Source: Zanthoxylum bungeanum
Taxonomy: Eukaryota; Streptophyta; Magnoliopsida; Sapindales; Rutaceae
Length of the DNA: 64,000 bases
Reading direction: 5' to 3'
Assembly: GCA_019454045.1 (NCBI GenBank)
Contig: SKCR01020750.1
Location: 62,001 to 126,000 of the forward strand
The notes below the pieces were generated by a model. That model did not search any database and was not told the origin of the DNA. It saw nothing but the letters and a program-made list of their open reading frames with translations. Shown one piece after another: positions 34,893-46,739 of the stretch; position 1 is the first letter of the stretch; every line of letters begins with the position of its first letter. Made by a program: the position numbers and the translations under genes.

Positions 34893-35862
34893 TGTTGGAC
34901 AATTATGACCCATAGCATCACTATTTGTACAGATCATGGTGTTGTTGTACAAATTAACTATGTGACAAAGGAGATTGCACTTTATCATTTGTGATTAGAT
35001 CACCTAGATATATAAATGATGAGAGGTCCCTATGATTTGTTCCTGGACGGAGAATGATATGAGACAGTATCAGTCCACGTAGGATAAATCATTAAACATC
35101 CCTAGTCAGATCATTATCGAGATTGGACATCGATGAATGCCTAAAAGACTAGTATTACACTTGTGCGCGTTGTGAGGGCACAACGGCATAGTTCTCATAT
35201 ATTTGGGTATATGATACTCATGCAAGTGTAATAGGGGGTTTTGTTACACCGATGGTACGGGAAACAGCTTCGCTCTGGATAGACCCCCTCGGAATTCCCT
35301 TGGTAGTATGACTATGTGTCTATGGAAGTCCGAAATCAGGGTAGGTGTATTTGGTCTTAACCTGAGACTTGCACCGCTAATACTTATGACAATCAATATA
35401 CTTTGGTTGCGGTCATCCAGGGCTTTAACAGGTTCTGTGTATGCCAATGCTGGGTATATTGAGAATCGTAGTGTGTTGGGTGTGATGTCAAGACGGAAGT
35501 GTCACTCCAGTCATATGGAGTTGATGATCGCGTAGGGATACAGAAATGGTTCTCTAAAAATGTTGTAACCGTCGGGATAATATGACTTGGTCATGATTAT
35601 CGATAATAAAGAGACTAGTTGCTCGTAATCTGAATATTCTTCGTACGGGGCAGACACTGTACCAGCCTCAGGCCTTCCATGTGATTATTCGATACTGGAC
35701 AGAAATACGCAATACTACGTATACTACGCCTGATACAGATTTCATTTTTGTTACCTCCGTGTCGCTCAACCGATCGATGTAAGTATTCCGCGACTTCCTC
35801 GAATGTATTCACACATGTTCATGCTTGATTTATGATCCTTAGGACCTAGATAATCTCCAACA
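34893..35862 (+). mobile_element. Element K 5' LTR with a ~1.07 kb internal deletion
   Basis: 970 bp against 2037 bp for the 3' LTR. The two are closely similar on both sides of a single junction at 35736-35740 (CAGAT). In the 3' LTR this joins 42416-42420 to 43482-43486, both CAGAT. Since the two LTRs are copied from one template, the deletion probably happened after integration. Confidence 0.92.
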
Positions 35863-35863
35863 A

Positions 35864-35876
35864 TGGTATCAAGAGC
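35864..35876 (+). promoter_or_regulatory. Primer-binding site of element K
   Basis: TGGTATCAAGAGC: the Met-tRNA primer site with one extra A, one base after the LTR end. Confidence 0.88.
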
Positions 35877-38189
35877 TTGGTTAAAAGCATGAAAAAGTTT
35901 AGGGTTAAAAATTGGGCAAACTTGATTTTGAGCATGATTAATGAAATTGGATGGATTAGTATGCTTAAATGTGTTAGAATTAAGGATTGATTGGATCAAT
36001 TTGTTGAAATTATGTTTGGAACAAATTTCCCCAATATTTTGGTCATGGCCGAAAATGTGATGCCCTAAAATGTCTTGGGATTTTTGATTTTTGACAATTG
36101 GATGTGTTGGAAATCATTCGGGAATACGATTTAATGTCGATTATGGAATTAATTGGATTGAATTCGAATCGGACGTAAAATCCCCAAATTGCCGAGAGCA
36201 TAAGAGCATGTAATTGGGTTTGATTTTTGTTAAAATGTGTTGGACATGTTTTAATGTTGATGGCATGATTAATAGTACTAATTTGGTGTTTTGGAAATAT
36301 TTATTTGGGTGATTAATTATGTTAATACACTTTAGTTTAATTAAACATTAAATTTGTAACTTTTGTGTTTGATTAAATGGGCCTTTTTAAATTGTATTTG
36401 GGCTTGTTATGTTGTTATTGGGCTTTGTTGTACAAAATTGGGTTAAGGCAAATTGGATTGGATCCAATTGGGCCCAAAACTGCTTCCATAAAGCCCAAAT
36501 ACGACTAATGGACCTTTAAAGTTTAATGGGCCTAATGGGCCTAAATTGATTTCTAGGCTTATGGGGTAACTCCCGGATTGGATTTTGGTTATTCGGTTTG
36601 ACTCGAGTTGACCAAAAGTCCACGCCTCAAGAAATTAATTAAAAGCCCATTGGACTTTAATTAAATTAACGTTGGACGTTAAACGGGCTTTGAGACCCGT
36701 AACGATTAAATTTGGAATTTAAGTCGTAAAGGTTCGTAAATAAAGTGTGATATTTATTTTGGAATTAAATAGTGAATTAGAATTGAATGCATATTAAATT
36801 GGATTTAATTATGTAGTTTAATTTAATTCGAGAATTTGTACTTTAAGTACTTATTCGCAAAACGAGTTTGACTCGAGCAAAATCAAATCCTTGTTTGAAC
36901 ATTGGATGGTCACTAATTATCAGATTAATTAATTTGATTAGATTGATTGATAACATGCTTGTGTGAATACATGGTTGCGATGCATGAATATGTATATCAG
37001 ATGGATATTAGATGGGTGGGACAATTTAGAAATTATTGTAATAAATTTGATTTATTAATTGGACCTGCGTGTCCAGCCTTATCACCTCCTATTCTTTTAT
37101 TCTCTTCTCACCTATTCCCCTCAATGTAAATGAGGTTTCTTTAGAAGTGTAGTGTAACGGGTAGAAGAATATTTGTGTAGCTAGCGGGAGAGAGAGAGAA
37201 ATGGAGAGATTGATCTAGGATCAATGTGTAAAGTATCCATCCGCATATCATTATTATTTTTCATATGCGCTTTATTATGTATTTAGAATGCATGTTTAGG
37301 GGTGTATGATGATGAGACCTTAACAAAGATAATAAATTGGTTGCCAATTTGCACGCGAAAAACCCTCGCAAAATATTAAGCGTTTTCCTTCCATTGAGTG
37401 ATTCTCACTCAAGATCCGAGACTGGCATTGGCTTGTTGGCCAAAGTCAAGGCCTTTGTCCGTCGAGGATGTGTTTGAATCACGAAGCTTTGTTCAATTGT
37501 GTGTTGTCCAAGTTGTGGTTTGTTGGCCAAAGTCAAGACCACTTCTTGTCCATCGACATTGATTACGAAGCTTTCCATGGTCAATGGGTCGCGCTTAACT
37601 GGGATCACTAAGTTTGTTGTGCCAAAGCCAAGGCTTAGTTGATTCAGAGGAAAAAGGTTAGGTTATACATTGGATGTATTGGCATATATAAGATCTATGT
37701 TTTGGACTTGGATGTCCCTCTACCGGATCTAGGAATTGGATTGGATCCAATCGATCTTAGAGATCTACCTAGTTAATTATCATACAATTTGTTGGCCAAA
37801 TTCAAGATTGTGTGATATTTAACGGGATCCTAGCCCACTAGGAAACACGGTTTCCCGAGTACTCGACAGAGGGTTAGAGGCTCGCCGAAAAATAGTGGGA
37901 GGCAAGAATTGAATTTGCAATATTCGTTTAATTACTTGCCATACGCGCTCATTCAAATATCATTCGTCAATTAAATGTTAGTTGGACTAATATTTAAAAT
38001 GTTGTTTTAATAAATAGTTGGACTATATTCAAACTATTCATTTATAGTTGATTTTATAATTGGATTATAGTAATCAATATAATTGATTTTAATCTATTAA
38101 ATTATATTTGATTAAATTGTTGGACTATTGTAATCATTATAATAAATAGTACCAAAATCGTTGATTAAATAGTTGGACTATTAGAATCA
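35877..38189 (+). other. Element K leader
   Basis: Long non-coding leader. 36360-36680 has GGGCC/TTGGGCC phrases. 37190-37206 is a GA-rich run. 37430-37810 has four spaced copies of a TGTTGGCCAAAGTCAAGG phrase. 37980-38190 is a degenerate repeat of TAGTTGGACTATAGTAATCA-type units. The same order of blocks is seen before gag in B (43609-44603) and, in part, in F (61306-61690). Confidence 0.8.
37430..37810 (+). repeat. TTGGCCAAAGTCAAG leader repeats of K
   Basis: Copies near 37433, 37519, 37613 (GTGCCAAAGCCAAGG) and 37789. The first two are followed about 15-20 bases later by a CATCGA/CGTCGAGG phrase and then ACGAAGCTTT. The same set occurs in B at 43926, 44016, 44110 and 44269. Confidence 0.82.
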
Positions 38190-41100
38190 AGATATAAATT
38201 GAAAGATTGACGTTTAATATATAATCCTAGGGAAAATGTATTTAAATGGTTTAATTTTCAAATTGGGAATAATTTTCAGGATGGTCCTGGAAACTAATAA
38301 GTTACTTTATTTGATAAAATAACATATTATGCCTAAGCCCGGAGTTAAGCAATAGTAGAGCATAATCTTTGGAAGATTTATGTAATGATAACTTTAGTGC
38401 TTAATCCATTAAGCTTGTCGCAGTAGACTCCTTAATTTCTGAATCAGAACTAAGGATTAGATCCTTAAAGTATGATAAAGAAATTGAAGGATCTTCAAAG
38501 ATCTATTTTAGATTTTAGAAGTACTAATATTGCAATAGTAAACTCTTGGAGGGTTAATGACTATTCTCAAGGAGATAAAGTCAAGACTTTGCAATTAGGC
38601 AAGTAGCGCTAGTCGCACTTTACTTCGATATTCTAGAAGGCCGAGGCTAGGCCAAAGGCTTATGGAGTGTTGAAAAAGACAAAGGAAATATCATTATAAA
38701 CTTCTGGGAAGATAAATGACATATCCCAAAATGTCTGCCTAAATGTGGCAAACGGGATCGCGGAAGCGTGACTGCCGTTTGGACAAAGCAGACATGAAGG
38801 AATTGAAGACGAGCAAGGCTCTGACTTCAAATATGATTGTCATAAATATGTTCACTACTAGTATTAAAATTGGATTTTAAATATTTAGTGTGGTACATAA
38901 AATATATGTATTGATGTTCAGAATCTGCTTTGAGCAGGATACTGACTTCAGTAGAGATTTAATCTGCGAATTGGAAACGGGACGAAAGTCGCTAGTTTTA
39001 ACCGTAGATACCTAACTTTAGGAACTACCATCGGGTGTGTACTTAAATTAGGAACTGTTATAATGTAACTAGTTTGACTAGAAACATTATCTCTATATCA
39101 GTGTTTAACCCGCTGTGGGTGTTACCTTTATATTCTAGAACACTAAAGTGTTTTATTATATAAGGATGATATTGAGATAAACACATTAGATGTGAATAAC
39201 AGAATTTATATTTTTGAATATAAATAAATCTCAAACATATTACATGACAAATAAACAGCTCAAACTGATTTGATCAGATGAAACATATTGTGGCATTGTT
39301 GTCTGGGACACAATTAAACCAAGACTCGTATATCCACACTTTTTAAGAGTGGGTACTCGGACTAATTTGATTCTATTCAAATAAAGTCTACGAATCTAGT
39401 TTATTGGGCAATGTGCCTAAAACACTATTTACTTGGTAAAAGTGTAAATGCCACTGATCTGTTAGCCCTAGTTCATAGTGAAGCAAGTGGGCCCATGTCT
39501 AGCTAGGCTAGAGGTGGATATGAATATTTCGTGACCTTTACGGATGTGGCATCGCGTTATGGTTATGTGTTTCTTTTGAAGAACACAAATCGGAAACTTT
39601 TAAAGTTTCGACACGAAGTAGACAAACAGATCGGCTAGAAAGAGTATAGTATTCTTTCAAATGAGGACTCCTCCCGGAACACGTCATTTTGACGGTGTGT
39701 CCGAACGGATAAACCGAATTTTGTTGGACATGATAAGGTTAATCATGAGTCGCTCTGAGCTACCATTTCCTTCAACGGATACACATTAACAGTGCAAGAA
39801 CTTATTTTGAATAAGGTTCCATTAAAATCTGTTTGACAGATTACATATTAGATATGAACAGGAAAGAAACCGGGTTTCTCATTCCTGATATTTGGGAATG
39901 TTAAGCATATGTTTGGATGATACCAAACTTAAACCCAAATTGGATAAGTGCCAATTGTAGGTATCCTAGGGATACCATAAGTATAGTACTTATACAACTC
40001 ACAAGAGAACAATTAGATTGTTGCTCGCCATGCGGTTTTCCTAAGAGGAATACCGATATGCAGTGGTAAGTGTGAGGACAGTATAACTCGATGAAAAATC
40101 GGAGTGATACTATTACAAGCACCGAATCCATAAATGGAACACAAATAGTTCATCAAGGATGAAACTATACCAGTAATCTTCGTATACACAAGAACCACGT
40201 ATGTCGGAGAGAGTCAGAAAACAACCTGGGGTATGGGTTTCTGATCTCACCTCATAATGATGTCTATCTTATTGAGGAATACCAACTGACTACGTATGAG
40301 GAAGTGATACAAGGTATCGACTCCCTATTATGACAAAGTGTCATGAGTCCGAAATGGATTCCATGTATATCAACTTAGTTTGGATACTAGTTGATGTACC
40401 GTAAGGCATTGTGCCTATTGGTACTTATAAGTCTTCAAGGAAGACATACATGGAAGGCAACATACCAACATGTAAAGCTAGGCTTTTAATGGAAAGGTAT
40501 CGTTATCAACATTATGTTGATTACGATTCAACCTTTTACCTGTTGCCACGGTAAATCCATTTGGATAATGCTTGATTAATGCTGCAAATATGACAGCTTA
40601 CGGGAAAATCACTTTCTTGAAAAGGAAACCTTTTGGAGGATGTTTACAACATCCTGTCGGTTTTGTCGTACAAAACTATCAAACAAGGTTTGCAGGTTAA
40701 TCGATCCATGATTGGATTGAAGCAAGCACAGGTTCTTGGAATTATCGTTTTGATGTAATCATAATAGTTTATGATTTAATTCAAAACGAAAATGATTCTT
40801 GTGTATATAAGAAGGTTAGTGGGAGCGCACTGACAGTGGTTGTCCTATAAATAATGATAATAACTCATTTCTTGGAAATGATATTCCAATAACAACTATC
40901 GGTGAAAGCTTGGCTTTCATAAAACTCTCCGAGAACTCGTACATTGAAAAATGTACTCGACCTGGTGCCTCATACGCTTTGAGCATATGGAGTCACAATC
41001 AGGCCAATCCATGTGATAGTCACTGGATTGATGTTAAGAACATCCGTTAGTATCTTAGAGATCTAAAGATGTTGTCTTAATCTATGGAGAAGGAGAACTT

Positions 41101-41560
41101 GAAGTGGCTGGGATCACTACTGCAAGTTTTCTAAACCGATAAGATGACTATAAGTCGCAAACGGTACTACAAAGTTTGAATAACGGTACAGAGAGCTGGA
41201 AATCTTCCCAGTAAGATACTGTTACCGAATAAACAACAAATGCGGGTTATTGCTGCAGCTGAGGCAGCAATTGAAGCCTTCTGGGTCGATAAATAGATCT
41301 AATTAGATTAGATATAATTCTGTTAGCAGCTGAGCTAGGCTTGAGCACAGGCTAAAGAATTAATGGTCTCATCAACGATCCAGATACATACTTCGATAAT
41401 TCATCTGATTCGTTCGGATCATACATCATGGCGATGTGATGATCGTATAAATCGCATCAGACGATAATCATGAAAATCCGCTGACGAAAGCATTTCTCAG
41501 CAGTTTGAGCCAACCGTACATAGTTCGGGTGTCAGACACTCGAGTGACTGGCTATAGGCC
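38190..41560 (+). pseudogene. Element K gag-pol, extremely decayed
   Basis: Recognisable only by nucleotide similarity to B. Traces are: a zinc-knuckle remnant at 38730-38790, a pre-integrase remnant near 39290, an integrase start (GTGGGCCCATGTCTAGCTAG) near 39487, TACGGATGTGGCATCGCGTT at about 39540, an NGV-type region near 39690, RT blocks near 40430-40700 and an RNase H tail near 41100-41300. Small insertions and deletions occur every few dozen bases. Several disabling changes are shared with fragment F at 61690-63095, for example CATGTCTAGCTAGGCTAGAG and GAATCTAGTTTATT where B has CATGTCTAGCAAGAATAGAG and GAATCTTGTTTGTT. Confidence 0.85.
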
Positions 41561-41571
41561 AAGTGGGAGAT
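41561..41571 (+). promoter_or_regulatory. Polypurine tract of element K
   Basis: AAGTGGGAGAT immediately before the 3' LTR; identical to the tract of element B. Confidence 0.9.
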
Positions 41572-43608
41572 TGTTGGACAATTATGACCCATAGCGTCAC
41601 TATTTGTACAGATCATGGTGTTGTTGTACAAATTAACTATGTGACAAAGGAGATTGCACTCTTATCATTTGTGATTAGATCACCTAGATATATAAATGAT
41701 GAGAGGTCCCTATGATTTGTTCCTGGACGGAGAATGATATGAGACAGTATCAGTCCACGAAGGATAAATCATTAAATATCCCTAGTCAGAGCATTATCGA
41801 GATTGGACATCGATAAAGCGTAAAAGACTAGTATTACACTTGTGCGCGTTGTGAGGGCACAACGGATAGTTCTCATATATTTGGGTATATGATACTCATG
41901 CAAGTGTAATAGGAGGTTGTGTTTCACCGATGGTACGGGAAACAGCTTCGCTCTGGATAGACCCCCTCGAAATTCCATTGGTAGTATGACTATGTGTCTA
42001 TGGAAGTCCGAAATCAGGGTAGGTGTATTTGGTCTTAACCTGAGACTTGCACCGCTAATACTTGCGACAATCAATATACTTTGGTTGCGGTCGTCCAGGG
42101 CTTTAACAGGTTCTGTGTACGCCAATGCTGGGTATATTGAGAATCGTAGTGTGTTGGGTGTGATGTCAAGACGGAAGTGTCACTCCAGTCATATGGAGTT
42201 GATGATCGCGTAGGGATACAGAACTGGTTCTCTAAAAAGGTTGCAACCGTCGGGATAATATGACTTGGTCATGATTATCCGATAATAAAGAGACTAGTTG
42301 CTCGTAATCCGATATATGCTTCGTACGGGGCAGACATTGTACCAGCCCCAGGCCTTGCATGTGATCATTCGATACTGGACAGAAATATGAAATACTATGT
42401 ATACTACGCCTGATACAGATCCTTTATTCTTGTAAGGATATTTCCGGAGAATTGGGGAGGCATGGCGCTTTGCTAGAAGCCAACCTTGTCTTGTAATTCG
42501 GTATAAACGTAGTACGAGGTTCTTACGTGTTCGGATAGTCTGACGACCGAATTTACTGCCAACATAGCCGGGGATCTCATGGGTTGCTTCCCAAAGATTC
42601 ACCGATGACGTATGACTCGCACTTTAATTAATCTGGGATAAATAAGATGAGAGAGAAAATTAATCTGGGATTAATTGCGGAGATATTTTATCTGGGATAA
42701 AATATCATTAAAGAGTGAGAACGATTAATTTGGAATTAATCGATAAATTAATATATTCGATATATTAAACAAAATTAGATTTCGAACGGAATTGAAATTA
42801 GATTTTAATTCGGGCGAACGAATTAATTTAGAATTAATTCGTTAGCGACGTGAATAGTGATTTCGCTAGGCGTAATCATTTAATTACGACGCAACGGAAA
42901 ATTCGTTAATTTGGAATTAGCGAACCCGAGCCCGGGATTATTTGCGAGCGCATTCGCATTTCGAATTCGAGTACGGCATGCAAGTCAAATCAAGCGTCAA
43001 ATCGGTAGTCGCATCTAGCGTCACATCAAGCGTCAACTCATGTCACTTTGAGTGATGTGACAAATGATTGTTTGATTGATGTGATTGAGTGATGTAGTGG
43101 TTGTTGGCATTAAAAGTTTGACTTTTTATTAGCCAAATATTTGGTATATGATTTAATAAAATCAAATACAAAAATTAGATAACACACTTTTACTCTTTTC
43201 TCTCTCCACTCTTCTTCATCTTCACGCCCAAAGTGGGCAATTTTCTTGCTTCTAGTTTGGCAGTTTCTGCCGTGAACCAAGGAGAAAAATGGGAGCAAGA
43301 GTCATGATTTTGTTGCAAAATCGAGAGTGCTAGCGCACTACGGGATCATGCGATGAGGTGATAGGGAAGTCCACCCATGAGCCGGGAATCGTTTCGCAAA
43401 GCTTGGAGCTTGATTCTTGGTGATCAAAACCGAAACCAGTGAGGAAATTCACTGCACTACCATGAGCAGTCCACTGCCGAGCAGATTTCATTTTTGTTGC
43501 CTCCGCATCACTCAACCGATCGATGTAAGTATTCCGCGACTTCCTCGAATGTATTCACACATGTTCATGCTTGATTTATGATCCTTGGGTCCTAGATAAT
43601 CTCCAACA
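41572..43608 (+). mobile_element. Element K 3' LTR, full length
   Basis: 2037 bp from TGTTGGACAATTATGACCCA to AATCTCCAACA. It retains the section (42416-43481) missing from the 5' LTR. Related to solo LTR D and to both B LTRs. Confidence 0.93.
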
Positions 43609-44603
43609 TTCCCATCAATGTAAATGAGGTTTCTTTAATGTATTATGTAATTAGGTAGAAGTATGAATAGTACTAGCCGGAGAGAAGAAATGGAGAGATT
43701 TGTTCTAGGAACAAAGTTTGTTATATATCCATCCGTATAACATTAATAATTTATTCGCGCCTTATTATGCTTTTAGAATGCATGCTTAATGGTGTATGAT
43801 GAGACCTAATCAAAGATATTAAATTGGATGCCAATTTAAGCAAAAAAAAACCCTCACTTTAACATTAAGCGTTTTTCCTTCCATTGAGTGGTTCTTTCTC
43901 AAGATCTAAGATTGGCTTTGATTTGTTGGCCAAAGTCAAGATCATTGTCCATCGCGGATGTGTTTGAACCACAAAGGCTTTGTTATATATCACATGTCTT
44001 GGGCAGTTGTGACTTGTTGGCAAAAGTCAAGGTCACTTCTTGTTCATCGACGTGGATTACGAAGCTTTCCCACTGTCAATGGGTCACGCTTAACTGGATT
44101 CATTAAGCTTGTTGAGCCAAAGACAAGGCTAAGTTGATTCAGAGGAAAAGGTTAGGAATTATATATTGGATATATATCTTGGACTTGAAAGTCCACCTAC
44201 CGGATCTAGGAATTGGATGAGATCCAATTGATCTTAGAGATCTACCTAGTTAAGTTTCATACAGCTTGTTGGCCAAAGTCAAGGTTGTGTGTTATTTAAC
44301 GAGATCCTAGCCCACTAGGAAACTGGGTTTCCCGAGTACTCAACAGAGGGTTAAAGGCTCGCCAAAAAATAGTGGGAGGCCAGTATTAAATTTGCAATTT
44401 CGTTTAATACTTGCTAAATGCACGCTTTATTTTTCGTCGTTATATATTTATATTAGTTGGACTAATATTTTATTATTTTCTTTGAACAATTGGACTGTAC
44501 CATAACTTCATTTGTAGTTGATTATATAGTTGGACTATAGTAATCATTACATTTTATTGTACATGATATCGTTTATTGAATAGTTAGACTATTGCAATTA
44601 AGA
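43609..44603 (+). other. Element B leader, second part
   Basis: Resumes after the K insertion with TTCCCATCAATGTAAATGAG (target duplication 43609-43613). It has the four TTGGCCAAAGTCAAG-type repeats (43926, 44016, 44110, 44269) and TTGGACTAATATT/TAGTTGGACTATAG units at 44450-44590, then reaches the gag ATG at 44604. Confidence 0.82.
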
Positions 44604-45409
44604 TGACTGGAAAGATTAGCGTTAGAGACATCGTCATGGGCGATAATGTCTTTAACGGCGCCAATTTTCCAGAATGGGAGATGAATCTTACGATTGTCCT
44701 GGGAGCCGATAAGTTGCTCTATGTCATAGACATACCTCTCGGGCCTGAGCCTGGACATGAGCGGGTTGTTGATCATGAGCTTTGGAAGACTCACAGTGAT
44801 GACAACTCAACTGCTCAGTCTGTCATGCTTGCCGCAATGACCCCTCAATTTCGTCATCAAAACAATAGATTGGATCCCAACAACATGATGTTGAAATTGA
44901 AGGACCTTCATAGATCTAACCTTAGATCTTAGAAGTATGAATAGCAGAAGATGTTTTTTCGCTCTCGCATGTCAGAGGGTACATCTATCGAGCACTATGT
45001 GTCGCAGATGATTGTTGACATCGAAAAACTAGGTCATTTGGGCATAACCTTTCTGAAGGGCAAGAAACGCGAGGCACATTTCACTTCGACATCTCAGAAG
45101 GCCAAGGCTTGGCCGAAGGCTTCTAGAGTTGTGAAGAAGAAGAAAAGAAAGGGCAAGGCCAAATCATCAAAGTCTTCTGGGAAGGCAAATGACAAATCCC
45201 AAGATATTTGCCTACAGTGTGGCAAACGGGGTCACTGGAAGCGTGACTGCCATGAGTACAAGGTGCACATGAAGGAAGTGAAGGCGGGAAAGGCTCCGGC
45301 TTCAAGTATGTTTGTTATTGAAATAAACATGTCTACTTCTAGCTTTAAAAATTGGATTTTTGATTTTGGATGTGGTACTCATATATGTGCAGGATCTACA
45401 GATAAGTAG
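44604..45409 (+). pseudogene. Element B gag and start of protease
   Basis: The frame opens MTGKISVRDIVMGDNVFNGA and continues with PEWEMNLTIVLGADKLLYVI, a copia Gag N-terminus. A stop follows LKDLHRSNLRS at about 44930. The frame is picked up again at 44951 (MFFRSRMSEGTSIEHYVSQM), with an internal deletion and a Lys-rich stretch. A CX2CX4HX4C knuckle, CLQCGKRGHWKRDC, lies near 45210-45255. The protease begins NWIFDFGCGTHIC near 45348; the aspartic-protease triad D-T/S-G is D-F-G here, which should abolish catalysis. A TAG stop at 45407 closes the frame. Confidence 0.9.
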
Positions 45410-46017
45410 GAGACCGGCTTCAGGCGAGATTGACCTACGAGTTGGAAACGGGACTAGAGTCGTTATTTTGGCTGTAGAGACTTATGTTTTGGAACTACCC
45501 TCGGGGCATGTACTTTCATTATCAGACTGTTATTATGTACCTAGTTTGACTAGAAACATTATCTCTGTATCTTATTTGACCCAATATGGGTATACTTTTG
45601 TATTTCGAAACACTGGGTGTTTTGTTTATATAGATGATTTTGAGATACGTACTGCTGATGCTAATAATGGTCTTTATATTTTGAATATAAATGAATCTCA
45701 AACATATAACATGACAAACAAAAGACTCAAATTGAGTAAAATAGATGAAACTTATCTGTGGCATTGTCGTCTGAGACACATTAACAAGACTTGCATATCC
45801 ACACTTTCGAAGATGGGATACTTGGACGGATTTGATCCTAATTCATATGATGTCTGCGAATCTTGTTTGTTAGGCAAGATGCATAAAACGCCTTTTAACG
45901 GTAAAGGTGTACGTGCCACTGAACTGGTAGCCCTCGTTCATAGTGACGTATGTGGGCCCATGTCTAGCAAGAATAGAGGTAGATATGAATACTTCGTAAC
46001 CTTTTACGGATGATGCA
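45360..46017 (+). pseudogene. Element B protease tail, GAG-pre-integrase and integrase start
   Basis: Readable from about 45410 in a second frame: EIDLRVGNGTRVVILAVETY, SLSDCYYVPSLTRNIISVSY, then the zinc-binding HHCC module LWHCRLRHINKTCISTLSKM with C-E-S-C (GAG-pre-integrase). Next is ELVALVHSDVCGPM with the first catalytic Asp of integrase and YEYFVTF. A one-base shift near 46005-46015 throws the frame out at the conserved FTDD position. Confidence 0.9.
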
Positions 46018-46605
46018 TTGCGTTACGGTTATGTGTATCTTATGAGACACAAGTCGGAAACTTTTGAAAAATTCAAAGAGTTTCGACACGAAGTAGAAAA
46101 ACAGACCGGTAAAAGTATTAAAACATTACGGTCAGACCGTGGTGGAGAATACTTAAGCAATGAGTTTCTTGATTACTTGAAAGAATATGGTATTCTTTCA
46201 CATTGGACTCCTCCCGGAACACCTCAATTAAACGGTGTGTCCGAACGGAGAAAGCGAACTTTGTTAAACATGGTAAGGTCAATGATGAGTCGCACTAAGC
46301 TACCAATTTCCTTATGGGGATATGCATTGAACAGTGCAATACTTATTTTGAATAAGGTTCCGTCAAATTCATTTGGACAGACTCCATATGAAATATAGAC
46401 AGGAAAGAAACTGGGTTTCTCATTCCTAAAGATTTGGGGATGCTTGGCATACTTTAAATGTTTGGATGGTACCAAACTAGAACCCAAATCGGATAAGTGC
46501 CTATTTGTAGGTTATCCTAGGGAAACAAAAAGATATTACTTCTACAACCCAAAAGAGAACAAGGTATTTGTTTCTCTCAATGCGGTTTTACTCAAAAAGT
46601 AATTC
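46018..46605 (+). pseudogene. Element B integrase core and C-terminal part
   Basis: Continues RYGYVYLMRHKSETFEKFKE, IKTLRSDRGGEYLSNEFLDY (second catalytic Asp), PGTPQLNGVSERRKRTLLNM (catalytic Glu) and LPISLWGYALNSAILILNKV. A TAG stop interrupts at 46396. The same frame then resumes TGKKLGFSFLKIWGCLAYFK, KCLFVGYPRETKRYYFYNPK and NKVFVSLNAV to a TAA near 46600. Apart from the stops, the DDE residues are intact, making this one of the better preserved domains in the window. Confidence 0.92.
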
Positions 46606-46739
46606 CTAAATGCAGTGGTAAGTGGGAGGAAAGTAAAACTCGATGAAAATTGTAGTAATACTGTTCCTAGCACAGACTCCCTCACGGAACACGAACAGTT
46701 CATCAGGGATGAGACTGTACCATAATCTTCTAATACACA

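Larger units (their letters stand above)
34893..43608 (+). mobile_element. Copia element K, nested inside element B, same LTR family
   Basis: 5' LTR 34893-35862, PBS 35864-35876, leader to about 38190, heavily decayed gag-pol 38190-41560, polypurine tract 41561-41571, 3' LTR 41572-43608. Flanks TTCCT (34888-34892) and TTCCC (43609-43613) match at four of five bases. The uninterrupted counterpart of the insertion site is in K's own leader at about 37102-37134 (CTCTTCTCACCTATTCCCCT), because B and K are relatives. Confidence 0.92.

Noticed and set aside
41772..42213. Open frames of about 100 codons on both strands, repeated at 35244-35535, 32169-32447 and 6484-6702.
   Set aside because: They are the same stretch of one LTR family, without start context or known domain, and other copies break the frame.
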